Assembly: GCA_903842345.1 (NCBI GenBank)
Contig: CAIMLR010000047.1
Coordinates: forward strand, 1-64,000
Direction: 5' to 3'
From: an uncultured Myxococcales bacterium
GTDB lineage: Bacteria; Myxococcota_A; UBA9042
Length of the DNA: 64,000 nucleotides
Shown here piece after piece: positions 63,509 to 64,000 of this stretch. The translations under genes were made by a program, and so were the position numbers. Below the pieces are notes generated by a model. That model did not search any database. It saw only the letters and a list, made by a program, of their open reading frames with translations, and was not told the DNA's origin. Position 1 is the stretch's first letter, and every line of letters begins with the position of its first letter.

Positions 63509-64000
63509 TTACACGACCGGCCCGTGCTCCAATTCCGCATCCAAGCGCCACGGTCCGGGCGGAAAGGGCATCGCGACCGCGCGCGCAACCTCCGCCAGAA
63601 ACGCGTTCCGCGGCATCATCTGCGCGCCCAGAGCCGCCAGGTGCGGCGTCTCCACCTGCGCGTCCAGCAGCGTAAAGCCCCAGCGCGCCAATTGCTGGCA
63701 CAGCGTCGCGAGCGCGATCTTGCTGGCGTCGTCGGCACGCGCGAACATCGATTCGCCGCAGAACATCCCGCCGATCGCGAGGCCATAGAGCCCGCCGACG
63801 AGGCGCCCATCGAGCCACGCCTCCGCGCAATGCGCCCAGCCGCGGCGATGCAGTTCCGTAAACGAAGTGCGCAGCTCCGGCGTCAACCACGTGCCATCCT
63901 GGCCTGGCCGCGGCGCTTCCTGGCACCCCTGAATAACCTGGGCAAACGCGGTGTCGAGGCGAATCTCATAGGGCCGCTTGCGGATGGCTTTGGCCAGCGA
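63509..64000 (-). CDS. aat: Leucyl/phenylalanyl-tRNA--protein transferase (5' end cut by window edge)
   Basis: The frame is open to the window edge on the minus strand, so the N-terminal third is missing. Visible sequence SLAKAIRKRPYEIRLDTAFAQVIQGC, then WLTPELRTSF, GWAHCAEAW and GGLYGLAIGGMFCGESMF are hallmarks of Aat, which adds Leu or Phe from tRNA to N-terminal Arg/Lys of proteins for ClpS/ClpAP degradation (N-degron pathway). The C-terminal part is complete (stop at 63509-63511). Near the opposite-strand Ppx gene, with a 6-bp gap between stops. Confidence 0.93.
   Translation of the reverse strand, partial: SLAKAIRKRPYEIRLDTAFAQVIQGCQEAPRPGQDGTWLTPELRTSFTELHRRGWAHCAEAWLDGRLVGGLYGLAIGGMFCGESMFARADDASKIALATLCQQLARWGFTLLDAQVETPHLAALGAQMMPRNAFLAEVARAVAMPFPPGPWRLDAELEHGPVV

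Overview
The window is GC-rich (by eye about two thirds G+C) DNA from a Gram-negative bacterium. It holds about 44 protein genes, one insertion sequence, one cobalamin riboswitch and a short tandem-repeat patch, and no rRNA or tRNA. Several features suggest a Myxococcota/Bradymonadia-like (former deltaproteobacterial) chromosome: large secreted lipoproteins with Asp/Ala-rich stalks, Dictyostelium CTDC-like cysteine repeats and beta-propellers; S46 and CocE/NonD hydrolases; a 1750-residue hybrid kinase; and a TPR ATPase without a DNA-binding domain. The taxon is inferred from gene style only.

Layout. 1-2.6 kb: Gly-rich RRM protein (cut by the window edge), short-chain dehydrogenase, PA0069-type radical SAM protein. 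2.7-6.0 kb (minus strand): a compact redox cluster of a Tat-type lipoprotein with two nearly identical Rieske domains, a CxxCH beta-barrel protein, a YceI protein and a small membrane protein. 6.2-18 kb: HAD nucleotidase, giant Cys-rich/propeller lipoprotein, radical SAM-SPASM enzyme, RhlE helicase, CocE hydrolase, TPR protein. 18-25.8 kb (minus strand): a B12 uptake operon behind a cobalamin riboswitch, in the order btuB, propeller lipoprotein, btuF, fused btuC-btuD; DUF1993 and an outer-membrane protein follow. 25.8-44.4 kb: repeat lipoprotein, degenerate NlpC/P60-like lipoprotein, mutS2, STAND-like TPR ATPase, a 600-bp non-coding stretch with a perfect hairpin and a 50-bp tandem repeat, DUF2062, porin, GST, Cys-rich lipoprotein, four-Cache secreted protein, propeller lipoprotein, DUF1295 protein, and a coupled unknown gene plus ridA. 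44.45-46.14 kb: an IS1182-family element inserted at a CTAG that contains the stop codon of the hybrid kinase. 46.1-64 kb: the kinase, asparagine synthetase, GNAT, thrS lacking the TGS domain, S46 peptidase, glycosyltransferase, a second giant Cys-rich/RCC1 lipoprotein, a Ppx/GppA enzyme and aat (cut by the window edge).

How they fit together. The clearest pathway unit is the riboswitch-controlled cobalamin system. Its lipoprotein propeller, between receptor and periplasmic binding protein, recalls Bacteroidota BtuG, so a BtuG-like capture protein outside Bacteroidota is the leading novelty candidate. The second is the tandem-Rieske / heme-barrel / YceI cluster, a plausible envelope electron-transfer module. 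Much of the rest encodes the cell surface (at least nine predicted lipoproteins), mixed with housekeeping genes.
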